This document shows, one piece after another, positions 8,747 through 15,886 of a DNA stretch of 64,000 nucleotides (position 1 is the stretch's first letter; each line of letters starts with the position of its first letter). The DNA comes from Lepagella muris (GTDB lineage Bacteria; Bacteroidota; Bacteroidia; Bacteroidales; Muribaculaceae): contig NZ_SRYB01000004.1 in assembly GCF_004793975.1 (NCBI RefSeq), positions 124,001 to 188,000 on the forward strand. The letters are read 5' to 3'. The notes under the pieces are model-generated. The model did not search any database, was not told where the DNA came from, and worked only from the letters and a program-made list of their open reading frames with translations. The position numbers were made by a program, and so were the translations under genes.

Positions 8747-10951
8747 ATGATATACAGAATTGTTGTATCCTTTTATATGGCAATATCATTCGTGATGGTC
8801 ATGGGGCAGGAGAAATCCGATACCATGGCTATCACAACTCTTGATGAGGTACTTGTCACAGATGACAGAGGTTTTCTTCGTGATACAAGAATGGGATTTC
8901 ATTCCTTCTCCGCAGATAAAATAAAGACTCTCCCTGTAATCTTCGGAGAGCCGGATCTGATTAAGGCTTTTCATACATTACCGGGTGTTTCCGCAGGACT
9001 TGAAGGTTTTTCAGGATTATATGTACGGGGTGGAGAAAACGATCAGAACCTTTTTATTCTTGACGGGATGCCATTGCATAATGTTAGTCATCTCGGTGGA
9101 GTGTTCTCCACATTCAATGCTTATTCTCTTAAAAAAGCTGATTTTTATAAGTCTGCTTTTCCTGTAAGTTTCGGAGGTAAAATTTCAAGTGTGACAGAAC
9201 TTCAGTTATCAGCTCCCGGTATTGAAAAAACTGTGGGTTCTTTTAATTTAGGTCTTATCAGTGGGAGTATGTTCATTGCCACGCCCATAAAGAAAAATAA
9301 GACAAGCATTGCTGTCGCTTTACGACGTACTTGGCTTGACGTTGTGACAGTTCCAACTCTCGCCATAATTAATGCCACTACAAAGTCTGAAGGAAAGAAA
9401 ACTATCGGAGGATATCACTTTATTGACGGCTCTTTACGATTGGACCATATATGGAATAGCAGATTAAAATCAACACTTACTGGATTTTACTCAGGGGACA
9501 GTTTCAAAATCGGGGAGGAACGCTTTGGGATAGAGGATGGTTATGAAACACAGTATCATAAAAAGGATATCAACAGGTTAAAATGGCAAAGTTACGGAAT
9601 AAGCGCAAATATGACCGCAAATATTTGGAATGGATGTCTGATTTGTGATTTATATTGGACAGGAGCAGAATCTAAACAAATAGAGTCACAGGATTCCAAA
9701 TATTCTGATAAATTGGTTACAAACACAACCTCAAACATAAATTCAATAAATGAGTGGGGACTTGTAGAGTCTTTTGACCGAGATATATCAGACAGAACAA
9801 CGTTGAAATTCGGTATGGGACAATCTTTGCGAAGGTATAATCCGGATAGACGTAATATGACAAGAATAGATAAGAATGAATCATATTCTTTACATGGGAT
9901 TTCCAATCATATATCTGTAGGAGAACTGGCTGCATACATAGAATGCGACTGGAATCCTATAGATAAAATGTCAGTCTATGCCGGAACACGAATACAGACA
10001 TATATATCATGTAATAAGAACCATCTGTCGGTAGAACCTCGTCTGTCAATGCAATTTTCCTTATCAAAATCACTGAGTGTAAAGGTCAGTTATTCGGAAA
10101 TGTCACAGTTTATGCAACAAGTGTCTTCAAACTATATATCGCTTCCTACCGATTCATGGTTACCTACCGGAACAATAGGCAATCCTCTTAAAAGCAACAT
10201 AACATCAATAGGTGTATATGCCCTATCAAAAAACGGATACAGGATATCGGCTGAAGGATGGTACAAGGATATGACTGGTGTGGCTGAATTTAAAGAGGGC
10301 GTATCAATTTTTAATCCTAATGTGGTGTGGTCAGATAAAATTACGTTTGGCAAAGGATGGGCATACGGATGCGATGTCTCGTTAGAAAAAGAGTTTGGGA
10401 ATATTCATACGAATATATCATACGGACTTATGTGGAACATGCGAAAATTTTCAGACCTCAATGGTGGAAAAACTTTCCCTGCGAAATTTGACAATCGTCA
10501 TAAAGTAGATATAAGTTTAAACTGGACTATACGAGACAATCTGATATTGAACACACAATGGCAATTCATGTCAGGTAATAGGACAACAGTGGCATTATAT
10601 AATATTGACCTACCCAACCATTTCTTCCCAACTGCTCCTTTTGAACGTCCCAGTGATTCTTTACAAGGTGATTATACCGGGGCTGACCTGCTGACAAGTA
10701 GAAATAATGTCAGATTGCCGGCATTTCATAGACTGAATATCGGGGTGACCCTCACCGGAAAATTGCATAATGGAATGAGATATAGTTGGAATTTCGGTCT
10801 ATATAATGCATATTGCCACATGAATGCATTTACTCTCACTAAAGATTATGTACCCAAACGTCCTTTAGATGATCCCGGATGGCACCGCAATTTTCAGGTA
10901 TTTTCATTGATTCCTGTTATACCTAATATTTCATACACTCTAAATTTTTAA
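8747..10951 (+). CDS. TonB-dependent outer membrane receptor
   Basis: The 734-residue product has a signal peptide (residues 1-20), then directly a TonB-box-like segment (ITTLDEVLVTDD), a plug domain (about 50-160, with YVRGGENDQNLFILDGMP) and a beta-barrel ending in the aromatic strand ISYTLNF. It lacks the CarboxypepD-like N-terminal domain of SusC proteins. It lies 3 bases after a lipoprotein gene and 2 bases before a DUF4249 lipoprotein gene. Receptor/DUF4249 pairs recur in Bacteroidetes and are thought to act like SusC/SusD pairs, but their substrates are unknown. Confidence 0.88.
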   Translation: MIYRIVVSFYMAISFVMVMGQEKSDTMAITTLDEVLVTDDRGFLRDTRMGFHSFSADKIKTLPVIFGEPDLIKAFHTLPGVSAGLEGFSGLYVRGGENDQNLFILDGMPLHNVSHLGGVFSTFNAYSLKKADFYKSAFPVSFGGKISSVTELQLSAPGIEKTVGSFNLGLISGSMFIATPIKKNKTSIAVALRRTWLDVVTVPTLAIINATTKSEGKKTIGGYHFIDGSLRLDHIWNSRLKSTLTGFYSGDSFKIGEERFGIEDGYETQYHKKDINRLKWQSYGISANMTANIWNGCLICDLYWTGAESKQIESQDSKYSDKLVTNTTSNINSINEWGLVESFDRDISDRTTLKFGMGQSLRRYNPDRRNMTRIDKNESYSLHGISNHISVGELAAYIECDWNPIDKMSVYAGTRIQTYISCNKNHLSVEPRLSMQFSLSKSLSVKVSYSEMSQFMQQVSSNYISLPTDSWLPTGTIGNPLKSNITSIGVYALSKNGYRISAEGWYKDMTGVAEFKEGVSIFNPNVVWSDKITFGKGWAYGCDVSLEKEFGNIHTNISYGLMWNMRKFSDLNGGKTFPAKFDNRHKVDISLNWTIRDNLILNTQWQFMSGNRTTVALYNIDLPNHFFPTAPFERPSDSLQGDYTGADLLTSRNNVRLPAFHRLNIGVTLTGKLHNGMRYSWNFGLYNAYCHMNAFTLTKDYVPKRPLDDPGWHRNFQVFSLIPVIPNISYTLNF

Positions 10952-10953
10952 TA

Positions 10954-11904
10954 ATGAAAAATTTAATAATTCTTTCCATTCCATTAATGTTTTCCGGTTG
11001 TTATTCCAACATTGATCTTGACCATTACAAGAATGATAAGATTGAAAATATGGTTGTATTAAATTCCCTTATGAATCCAGACTCAATGATAACAGTAATT
11101 GCCACTCATCCTTATTTCTTCTCCGATCCTCATCCTAAACCATCTTTTGAAAGTAATCTTGATATAGAGCTTTATATTAACGGTCGATATGAACAATCTC
11201 TAAAATTCGATTCTCTGAACAATTTTTATTATTCAGATATCTTTCCCCAACCGGGTGATTCCATAAATATTATGACAGAGTTCAATGGAATAAGAATTTC
11301 TGCTAAAGACGAGATTCCGAAACGGGTAACAATTGAATCATTCACCGCAAGGATTAGCGGACCATATCCGATATATTGGCAGGATGATTATATTATAGAT
11401 TATGAGATAAATTTTACAGATCCGGCAGATGAGGATAATTATTATTTCCTTGAGTTCGGAGAACCTTACGGGTTAGGAGGATATTTGCATGAAGGTGAAA
11501 AAGTGTATGATAAGGAATTTGTATTCCAAATTCTGGCATCTCAGATCGATGAATCTATTCCAGGTTGGGAACCGTACTCTGTCAAAGGATTGCCATTCTC
11601 TGATAATGGAATAAATGGAAAGAACTATACATTACATCTTAGCGAAATCATACAGCAGGCAGGAAAAGATTATGAAAAGTATATTGGTCTTCCAAGGGAG
11701 GCCAAACTTTATTCAATATCTAAGGACTATTACCGTTTCATGATAAGTCTTATCGCCACTGATCCGGAAGATGACAGCATACATGGTAGTCTTCTTGGAT
11801 TAGGAATGGTCGAACCGGGAAGGATATATACTAATGTTGCAGGTGGGGCAGGCATTGTCGGAAGTTATATTTTTGACATTGCAACTACTAACATTAGCAA
11901 ATAA
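10954..11904 (+). CDS. DUF4249 family lipoprotein
   Basis: The 316-residue product has lipobox Cys16 (MFSGC) and the DUF4249 pattern: an early V-V-L-N-S-L-M-N-P strand, I-E-L-Y-I-N-G, and a later D-Y-E-I-N-F-T-D-P segment. It is probably an outer-membrane lipoprotein working with the receptor encoded just upstream, perhaps as a lid or substrate binder (inference from the conserved pairing). It is the last gene of the run and is followed by a long imperfect hairpin with a T run at 12004-12075. Confidence 0.8.
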   Translation: MKNLIILSIPLMFSGCYSNIDLDHYKNDKIENMVVLNSLMNPDSMITVIATHPYFFSDPHPKPSFESNLDIELYINGRYEQSLKFDSLNNFYYSDIFPQPGDSINIMTEFNGIRISAKDEIPKRVTIESFTARISGPYPIYWQDDYIIDYEINFTDPADEDNYYFLEFGEPYGLGGYLHEGEKVYDKEFVFQILASQIDESIPGWEPYSVKGLPFSDNGINGKNYTLHLSEIIQQAGKDYEKYIGLPREAKLYSISKDYYRFMISLIATDPEDDSIHGSLLGLGMVEPGRIYTNVAGGAGIVGSYIFDIATTNISK

Positions 11905-12003
11905 TGCAATACATTTGTAACACATATCTTAGCGAAACTTTCCATGTTAAGCATTTCGTGAATACTGACACTGAGCTGCAGCCTATAATGGTAAAAAAGA
12001 AAG

Positions 12004-12075
12004 AAAAATCTCCGCGTCCTTTGCGTTCTTGGTGGTGGTTTAACCACGAAGAACATAAAGGATGCGGATTTTTTT
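12004..12075 (+). terminator. Terminator made from a CACGAAG-type repeat
   Basis: AAAAATCTCCGC at the left pairs with GCGGATTTTT at the right, and the inner words TCCTTTG/TAAAGGA and GTTCTTGGTGG/CCACGAAGAAC also pair, giving arms of about 30 bases with few mismatches. Seven T bases follow. It is a copy of the dispersed CACGAAG family serving as a terminator for the DUF4249 operon. Confidence 0.65.
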
Positions 12076-12147
12076 GTAACTTTGTCAAGACATTGTGTGC
12101 ATGTACGTATTGGATATACTATTATTGAATTGTTATATATTATTGAT

Positions 12148-12315
12148 ATGAATAAAGTTGGCTATCTATATCTTTTTCTTATTTCAATATTGCTTCTGGC
12201 ATATCCTGTCTATACACTCATCATTGAATCTCGTTGGGCATCACTGTATCTTATTATTGGATTAGTGATCTCCGCATCAGTCGGCTTATATCGTATGTTT
12301 AAAAGAAAAGTCTAA
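12148..12315 (+). CDS. Small two-helix membrane protein
   Basis: The 55-residue product from ATG 12148 has two hydrophobic helices (about residues 5-24 and 30-48) and a basic end (RMFKRKV). The same frame opens at 12082, but that start lies in repeat sequence. Nothing more can be said about its role. Confidence 0.45.
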   Translation: MNKVGYLYLFLISILLLAYPVYTLIIESRWASLYLIIGLVISASVGLYRMFKRKV

Positions 12316-12334
12316 GATTCAGTGTGATAAGTTT

Positions 12335-12372
12335 ACGAAGAAACAAAGGAAATAAAAGAAATTAGAAAATCT
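12335..12372 (+). repeat. 38-bp direct repeat, left side of the defence cassette
   Basis: ACGAAGAAACAAAGGAAATA followed by AAAGAAATTAGAAAATCT matches 14338-14375 at 37 of 38 positions in the same orientation. A CTCTGCG...GGTGGTTTAACCAC tail continues to about 12411, as in other CACGAAG-family repeats. The pair brackets the abi and mntA-hepT genes. Confidence 0.7.
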
Positions 12373-12492
12373 CAGAGTACTCTGCGTTCTTTGTGGTGGT
12401 TTAACCACAGGGAGAACGGAGGGCATCACCTATGCGCAAGACAAGTTATGTTTAAAACAATCTTTTGGGTTACTTCAAAATGGAGTACGATC

Positions 12493-13389
12493 TCAATCAC
12501 TCCATAACGGCTGATTAATCCAATCTGCCGGGAATCCCATAGCCGCGACATCTACATTCGGATGAGAGCTGATCAACTGTTTCAGCTGCTGCTTGAAATC
12601 GTTAATCGGATGGATGGTGTTCTGTAGATACGCAAGACAACACAACTGGGCATATAGCTTGTTATTGGGAACTGACGAGATGTCAATCCAATCGCCATTC
12701 AGTGATTGAGGAAGTTGCGGCTGTATTGGATAAATCCTGTTCCATGTTCTTGAATGGTGGGCAAGGTTGTTTCTCAGTGCTACAACACTCTTGCACCAGC
12801 TCTCCAGATATTTATGCTGCGGCAGATTGAACTCTCTTGCTATTTTCTTTTTTAATGGATTGTCCGATAGATTGCAAAGAATCCGAGACAAAGTCCCGAA
12901 TGAGACAACTTCTAAGGTTTTCCATGCAGGAGGAACAATCGGATTATCGTATTTGTTGAAATGTTCCTGTATGAAATCTTCTTTTGAGCGATAAACTTCC
13001 TGTTGAATACGTATCGTACAGTCTGAAAAAATCTTCTTATCGGAGAACAGCCCTCTGTCTATAACCCAAAATGCGCCGTATTTAAGAGAGCAATGATGTA
13101 TCAGTTTTGAACGTAGGGCAACCTCAAAACTTTGGATAGTCGTGAAAATCAATGCCCTCAGTTTCTTGTCAAAGTAATAAAGATCTATTGCATTTTCAAA
13201 ATGACTGTTAGGCTTGAATGTGTGAGTGACCTTGTCCTGTTCCATCGGGCGAAGATAATTTGCCAGACGAAAATAGCTGATGATTCTTAATTGTTCCAAT
13301 GCCTGACCATAATTGCCAATCAATAGGTTGCGTTGCTTGAGCATCGTGATGATCTGAGGATAATCCAGTGGTTGTTTAATATAATCCAT
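12493..13389 (-). CDS. Abi_2 family abortive infection protein (AbiD/AbiF type)
   Basis: The 298-residue product has the Abi_2 layout: an early W/F-x-x-Q-x-x-x-L-x-x-R-x-L type helix, the Y-F-R-L-x-x-Y-L-R-P core (about residues 39-48), D-x-Y-Y-F-D-x-x-L-R (about 69-78), and a HEPN-type ribonuclease motif R206-N-N-L-A-H211 followed by H-S-R-T-W-N. Abi_2 proteins stop phage infection, probably by RNA cleavage. A consensus promoter and a hairpin leader precede it on the minus strand, matching the published abiF RNA arrangement. It diverges from mntA-hepT, and the block is bounded by direct repeats. Confidence 0.85.
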   Translation of the reverse strand: MDYIKQPLDYPQIITMLKQRNLLIGNYGQALEQLRIISYFRLANYLRPMEQDKVTHTFKPNSHFENAIDLYYFDKKLRALIFTTIQSFEVALRSKLIHHCSLKYGAFWVIDRGLFSDKKIFSDCTIRIQQEVYRSKEDFIQEHFNKYDNPIVPPAWKTLEVVSFGTLSRILCNLSDNPLKKKIAREFNLPQHKYLESWCKSVVALRNNLAHHSRTWNRIYPIQPQLPQSLNGDWIDISSVPNNKLYAQLCCLAYLQNTIHPINDFKQQLKQLISSHPNVDVAAMGFPADWINQPLWSD

Positions 13390-13393
13390 GTGG

Positions 13394-13453
13394 GTATAAA
13401 AAGCAAAAGTTCCACCCTGGTACGCATTGGCAAGAGGCGTGGTGGAAACTGTC
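13394..13453 (-). ncRNA. Candidate abiF-type structured leader RNA
   Basis: Transcription from the promoter at 13489-13458 would start near 13452. The RNA forms a stem UUCCACC (plus-strand 13447-13441) with GGUGGAA (13416-13410) enclosing about 24 bases, followed by a U-rich tail UUUUGCUUUUU directly before the Abi start codon. A GUAC in the loop (13420-13423) could pair with GUAC at 13455-13458 if the transcript begins early enough. Weinberg and colleagues described an abiF RNA motif next to abiF genes; identity with it is inferred from position and shape, not from a covariance search. Confidence 0.5.
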
Positions 13454-13457
13454 GGTA

Positions 13458-13489
13458 CAAAGATAGACTTTTATATTGAGACACACAAA
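13458..13489 (-). promoter_or_regulatory. Promoter of the abi leader and gene
   Basis: On the minus strand TTTG (13489-13486), a 20-base spacer and TATCTTTG (13465-13458) form a textbook Bacteroidetes promoter. The start site falls about 60 bases before the Abi ATG, just before the hairpin. Confidence 0.65.
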
Positions 13490-13558
13490 TTTTCAGCAAT
13501 AAATTTTCTCGTTTTTGCAAAATAAAGTTATGTTTCAAACGATTTTGTGGGTATAGTG

Positions 13559-13588
13559 TTGAATTATTAAGATTATTGACTATATTTG
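13559..13588 (+). promoter_or_regulatory. Promoter of mntA-hepT
   Basis: TTG (13559-13561), a 19-base spacer and TATATTTG (13581-13588). The predicted start is about 15 bases before ATG 13608. Confidence 0.65.
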
Positions 13589-13607
13589 CACTTAGAAATT
13601 GAAACTT

Positions 13608-13913
13608 ATGAAACTGATTGAGTTGAATCTAAAACGAATCTTGGACCTTTGCCGATTGCATAAGGTCAAATCCCTTGCTGTCTTTGGTTCTATCCTTACC
13701 GATAGATTTAATGATAACAGTGATGTGGACTTGCTTGTGGATTTCGAGTCAACCGACCCTGACAAGTTTGATTACGTTACCAACTATTTCAGCTTACGAG
13801 ATTCTTTGGAGCATCTTTTTAACCGTAAGGTAGACTTGATAGAAGAAAAAGGGTTGCGTAATAAATATATCATAGCTAATGTAAACCGTACCAAACAGAT
13901 TATTTATGGCTAA
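13608..13913 (+). CDS. mntA: MntA-type nucleotidyltransferase antitoxin
   Basis: MntA adds AMP groups to a tyrosine of the HepT toxin and so disarms it. The 101-residue product has the minimal nucleotidyltransferase signature G27-S28 followed by D39-x-D41 (NDNSDVDLLVDF). A TTG four codons upstream is in frame, but ATG 13608 fits the promoter distance and the family start. It overlaps hepT by 8 bases, so the two are translationally coupled. Antitoxin first, toxin second is the usual order. Confidence 0.88.
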   Translation: MKLIELNLKRILDLCRLHKVKSLAVFGSILTDRFNDNSDVDLLVDFESTDPDKFDYVTNYFSLRDSLEHLFNRKVDLIEEKGLRNKYIIANVNRTKQIIYG

Positions 13914-14295
13914 ACAAGAGGTGTTGGCATATCTTCAAGATATCTTGGATGCCATTAGTGATGTTGAGAGTTTCTTTGCCGATTATCCAATGCGATATGA
14001 TGTCTTTGAAAAAGATTATCTACGCAGAAGTGCGGTTGAGCGTAAAGCTGAGATAATGGGTGAAGCTATGAATAGGATTAAAAAGGCTGATTCCACTGTG
14101 GAAATTCCCAATGCGAGAGCTATTATTGATACACGCAACAGAATAATACATGCTTATGATAATGTTCGACCTGAATTCTTGTGGAGTTTAGTGGTGAGAC
14201 ATATTCCTGAACTTAAAAAGGATGTTGAAAGCATCCTTTCTGAATACGAAGAACAATACAATGAAGAAAATAATATGGATTCATATTTTTCTTAA
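13906..14295 (+). CDS. hepT: HepT-type HEPN ribonuclease toxin
   Basis: The 129-residue product is a HEPN-domain protein (DUF86/HepT). The catalytic motif R77-x4-H82 and the adjacent tyrosine that MntA modifies are present as RNRIIHAY (Y84). HepT toxins cleave RNA, in studied cases tRNA, unless AMPylated. The end (EEQYNEENNMDSYFS) is an acidic extension beyond the family core. It is the second gene of the mntA-hepT pair, followed by the right-hand direct repeat. Confidence 0.88.
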   Translation: MAKQEVLAYLQDILDAISDVESFFADYPMRYDVFEKDYLRRSAVERKAEIMGEAMNRIKKADSTVEIPNARAIIDTRNRIIHAYDNVRPEFLWSLVVRHIPELKKDVESILSEYEEQYNEENNMDSYFS

Positions 14296-14337
14296 CCTAT
14301 TCCCAGACAAATAGACGATATCATAATACGGTGGTTC

Positions 14338-14375
14338 ACGAAGAAACAAAGGAAATAAAAGAAATTAAAAAATCT
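14338..14375 (+). repeat. 38-bp direct repeat, right side of the defence cassette
   Basis: It matches 12335-12372 at 37 of 38 positions in direct orientation. A CCGTGTGCTCTGCGGTGG tail continues to about 14405, as in the left copy. Confidence 0.7.
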
Positions 14376-14422
14376 TTGCGATCTCCGTGTGCTCTGCGGT
14401 GGTATGACCAAAGGCATGGAGG

Positions 14423-15682
14423 TTAGTGCGAGGTAGGGATGTATTGGAGCCATTGTTTGCGGAGTGCGGACCATGGTATGATCTTGCCGTAGGAGTTACC
14501 GTCGGGAGAGGTCATGGTGAGCCATCTGCCGTTAAGACGGAGCGACACGAAGGTATCCCCTACCCTGTCTTTCAGCATCACTATCATGAGGTTTGCCCCC
14601 AATGGCGACACTTCCCAATCTTTCCATTCCGATGCCACGGATTCAGCCGAACCCTCCGGATAGTAGCATCCAGGCAGACGCATGAGCGCGAAGAGGGGTA
14701 TTACGGTCTCGGCATGTCCGAAGCGTAGAGCCGCCACCTTTCCGTCTGTTTTCCCCGCAGCAGCCGCATCGTTGGTGCGTATTATATCATCGAGAAGCGC
14801 AGAGGAGGCGGCAGCAGCCACAGATGAATATTCCGACACCGAACGCTGGTAATAGTGCTTCAGATTTGCAGCCTCCCAGCACGCACGGTATTCCGGCAAT
14901 GAGAACCATATCTCCGGTTGCCATTCAAGACGCGCAGCAGGTAGCGACTGCAGAACGCCATACATGTCGAGCGTCAACTTGCGCAACTTCCCCTGCGGTA
15001 TATCCGTGGTAAACAGGGAGCGTGCCGGGGATGCGGATATATTGGTATCTACAAACCGGTCATATCCCGCTTTCCAATCACCGTTTTCAAGATAGTCCAC
15101 GTAGGCGGAGTCAGTGGTGAAATAGCGTAGTAATGAGTCGAACTGCCTTCCCTCGGAAGTACTGACGGATATATGGGTAGAGTGGCGCGCAAGCTGATGA
15201 CACAGCTCATACATCGTCATCACTACCCTCGGCACGTAGGATGATACAGCCGTCGCTTCCCCCTTCGCCAACAGGTCGGGTGCTATCCGCGTCATCTCCT
15301 CCCCCAGTCGTTGCTCCTCATATATGCCGGTGGCGTTCAGTGCGCCCCAGTTGCCATCGGTCACAGAGTCAACGCTTTGCAGCAGACGCATGAAGAGCCT
15401 ACCCTTATCGGAAAGAGTGCCGGTTGAGTCAGCGTCATGAAGAGTGTGGCGCAGACTCTCCACCTTCTTTTCGGAAGAGAGATAGCGGGCACCATGACGT
15501 GCGACGTAATTTATGAATACGGGTTTCATATCATCACTCCACGGCACTATGCTGTCGGTAGAGGAGAAGTTATATGGCATCATCGTGCCGTTCAGTTGTG
15601 GGGGGAATCCCTGTGCACAGATCGGGAGCAGGGATAATGCGGCGATACATAGCGACAACACGCGTCGGAAGGTGGCGTTCAT
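14423..15682 (-). CDS. MINPP-like histidine acid phosphatase (phytase)
   Basis: The 419-residue product has a signal peptide (residues 1-24). It carries the clade-2 histidine phosphatase signature R62-H63-G64-A65-R66 and the proton-donor motif H323-A324-E325. HAE rather than HD is typical of multiple inositol polyphosphate phosphatases, which remove phosphates from phytate; secreted MINPPs are known in gut Bacteroidetes. It probably acts in the periplasm or outer membrane vesicles. It follows mfd on the same strand, but a heptad-repeat element fills the whole gap, so whether it shares the mfd transcript is unclear. Confidence 0.85.
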   Translation of the reverse strand: MNATFRRVLSLCIAALSLLPICAQGFPPQLNGTMMPYNFSSTDSIVPWSDDMKPVFINYVARHGARYLSSEKKVESLRHTLHDADSTGTLSDKGRLFMRLLQSVDSVTDGNWGALNATGIYEEQRLGEEMTRIAPDLLAKGEATAVSSYVPRVVMTMYELCHQLARHSTHISVSTSEGRQFDSLLRYFTTDSAYVDYLENGDWKAGYDRFVDTNISASPARSLFTTDIPQGKLRKLTLDMYGVLQSLPAARLEWQPEIWFSLPEYRACWEAANLKHYYQRSVSEYSSVAAAASSALLDDIIRTNDAAAAGKTDGKVAALRFGHAETVIPLFALMRLPGCYYPEGSAESVASEWKDWEVSPLGANLMIVMLKDRVGDTFVSLRLNGRWLTMTSPDGNSYGKIIPWSALRKQWLQYIPTSH

Positions 15683-15685
15683 ATT

Positions 15686-15858
15686 ATTACGTTTAAGGTT
15701 TAAGGTTTATAGTTTATAGTTTATAGTTTATAGTTTATAGTTTATGGTTTAAGATTCACGGAGATATCCGAATCTTGTCATTTTTAAAATTTTAAGACCA
15801 TCAGCCCTAAACTATAAACCCTAAACTATCAACTATCAACTATCAACTATAAAACCTA
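15686..15858. repeat. Heptad inverted-repeat element, copy A2
   Basis: Left: GTTTAAG, GTTTAAG, then GTTTATA repeated about six times. Centre: AGATTCACGGAGATATCCGAATCT imperfect hairpin. Right: CTAAACTATAAAC and AACTATC units in the opposite sense. It fills the gap between the mfd stop and the phytase start, ending 4 bases from the phytase ATG. Confidence 0.8.
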
Positions 15859-15886
15859 AACAATTATATCAATCAAATGTTTCGCT

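Noticed and set aside
11904..12128. 74-codon frame after the DUF4249 gene
   Set aside because: It runs through the terminator-forming CACGAAG repeat and its product is a translation of repeat sequence.
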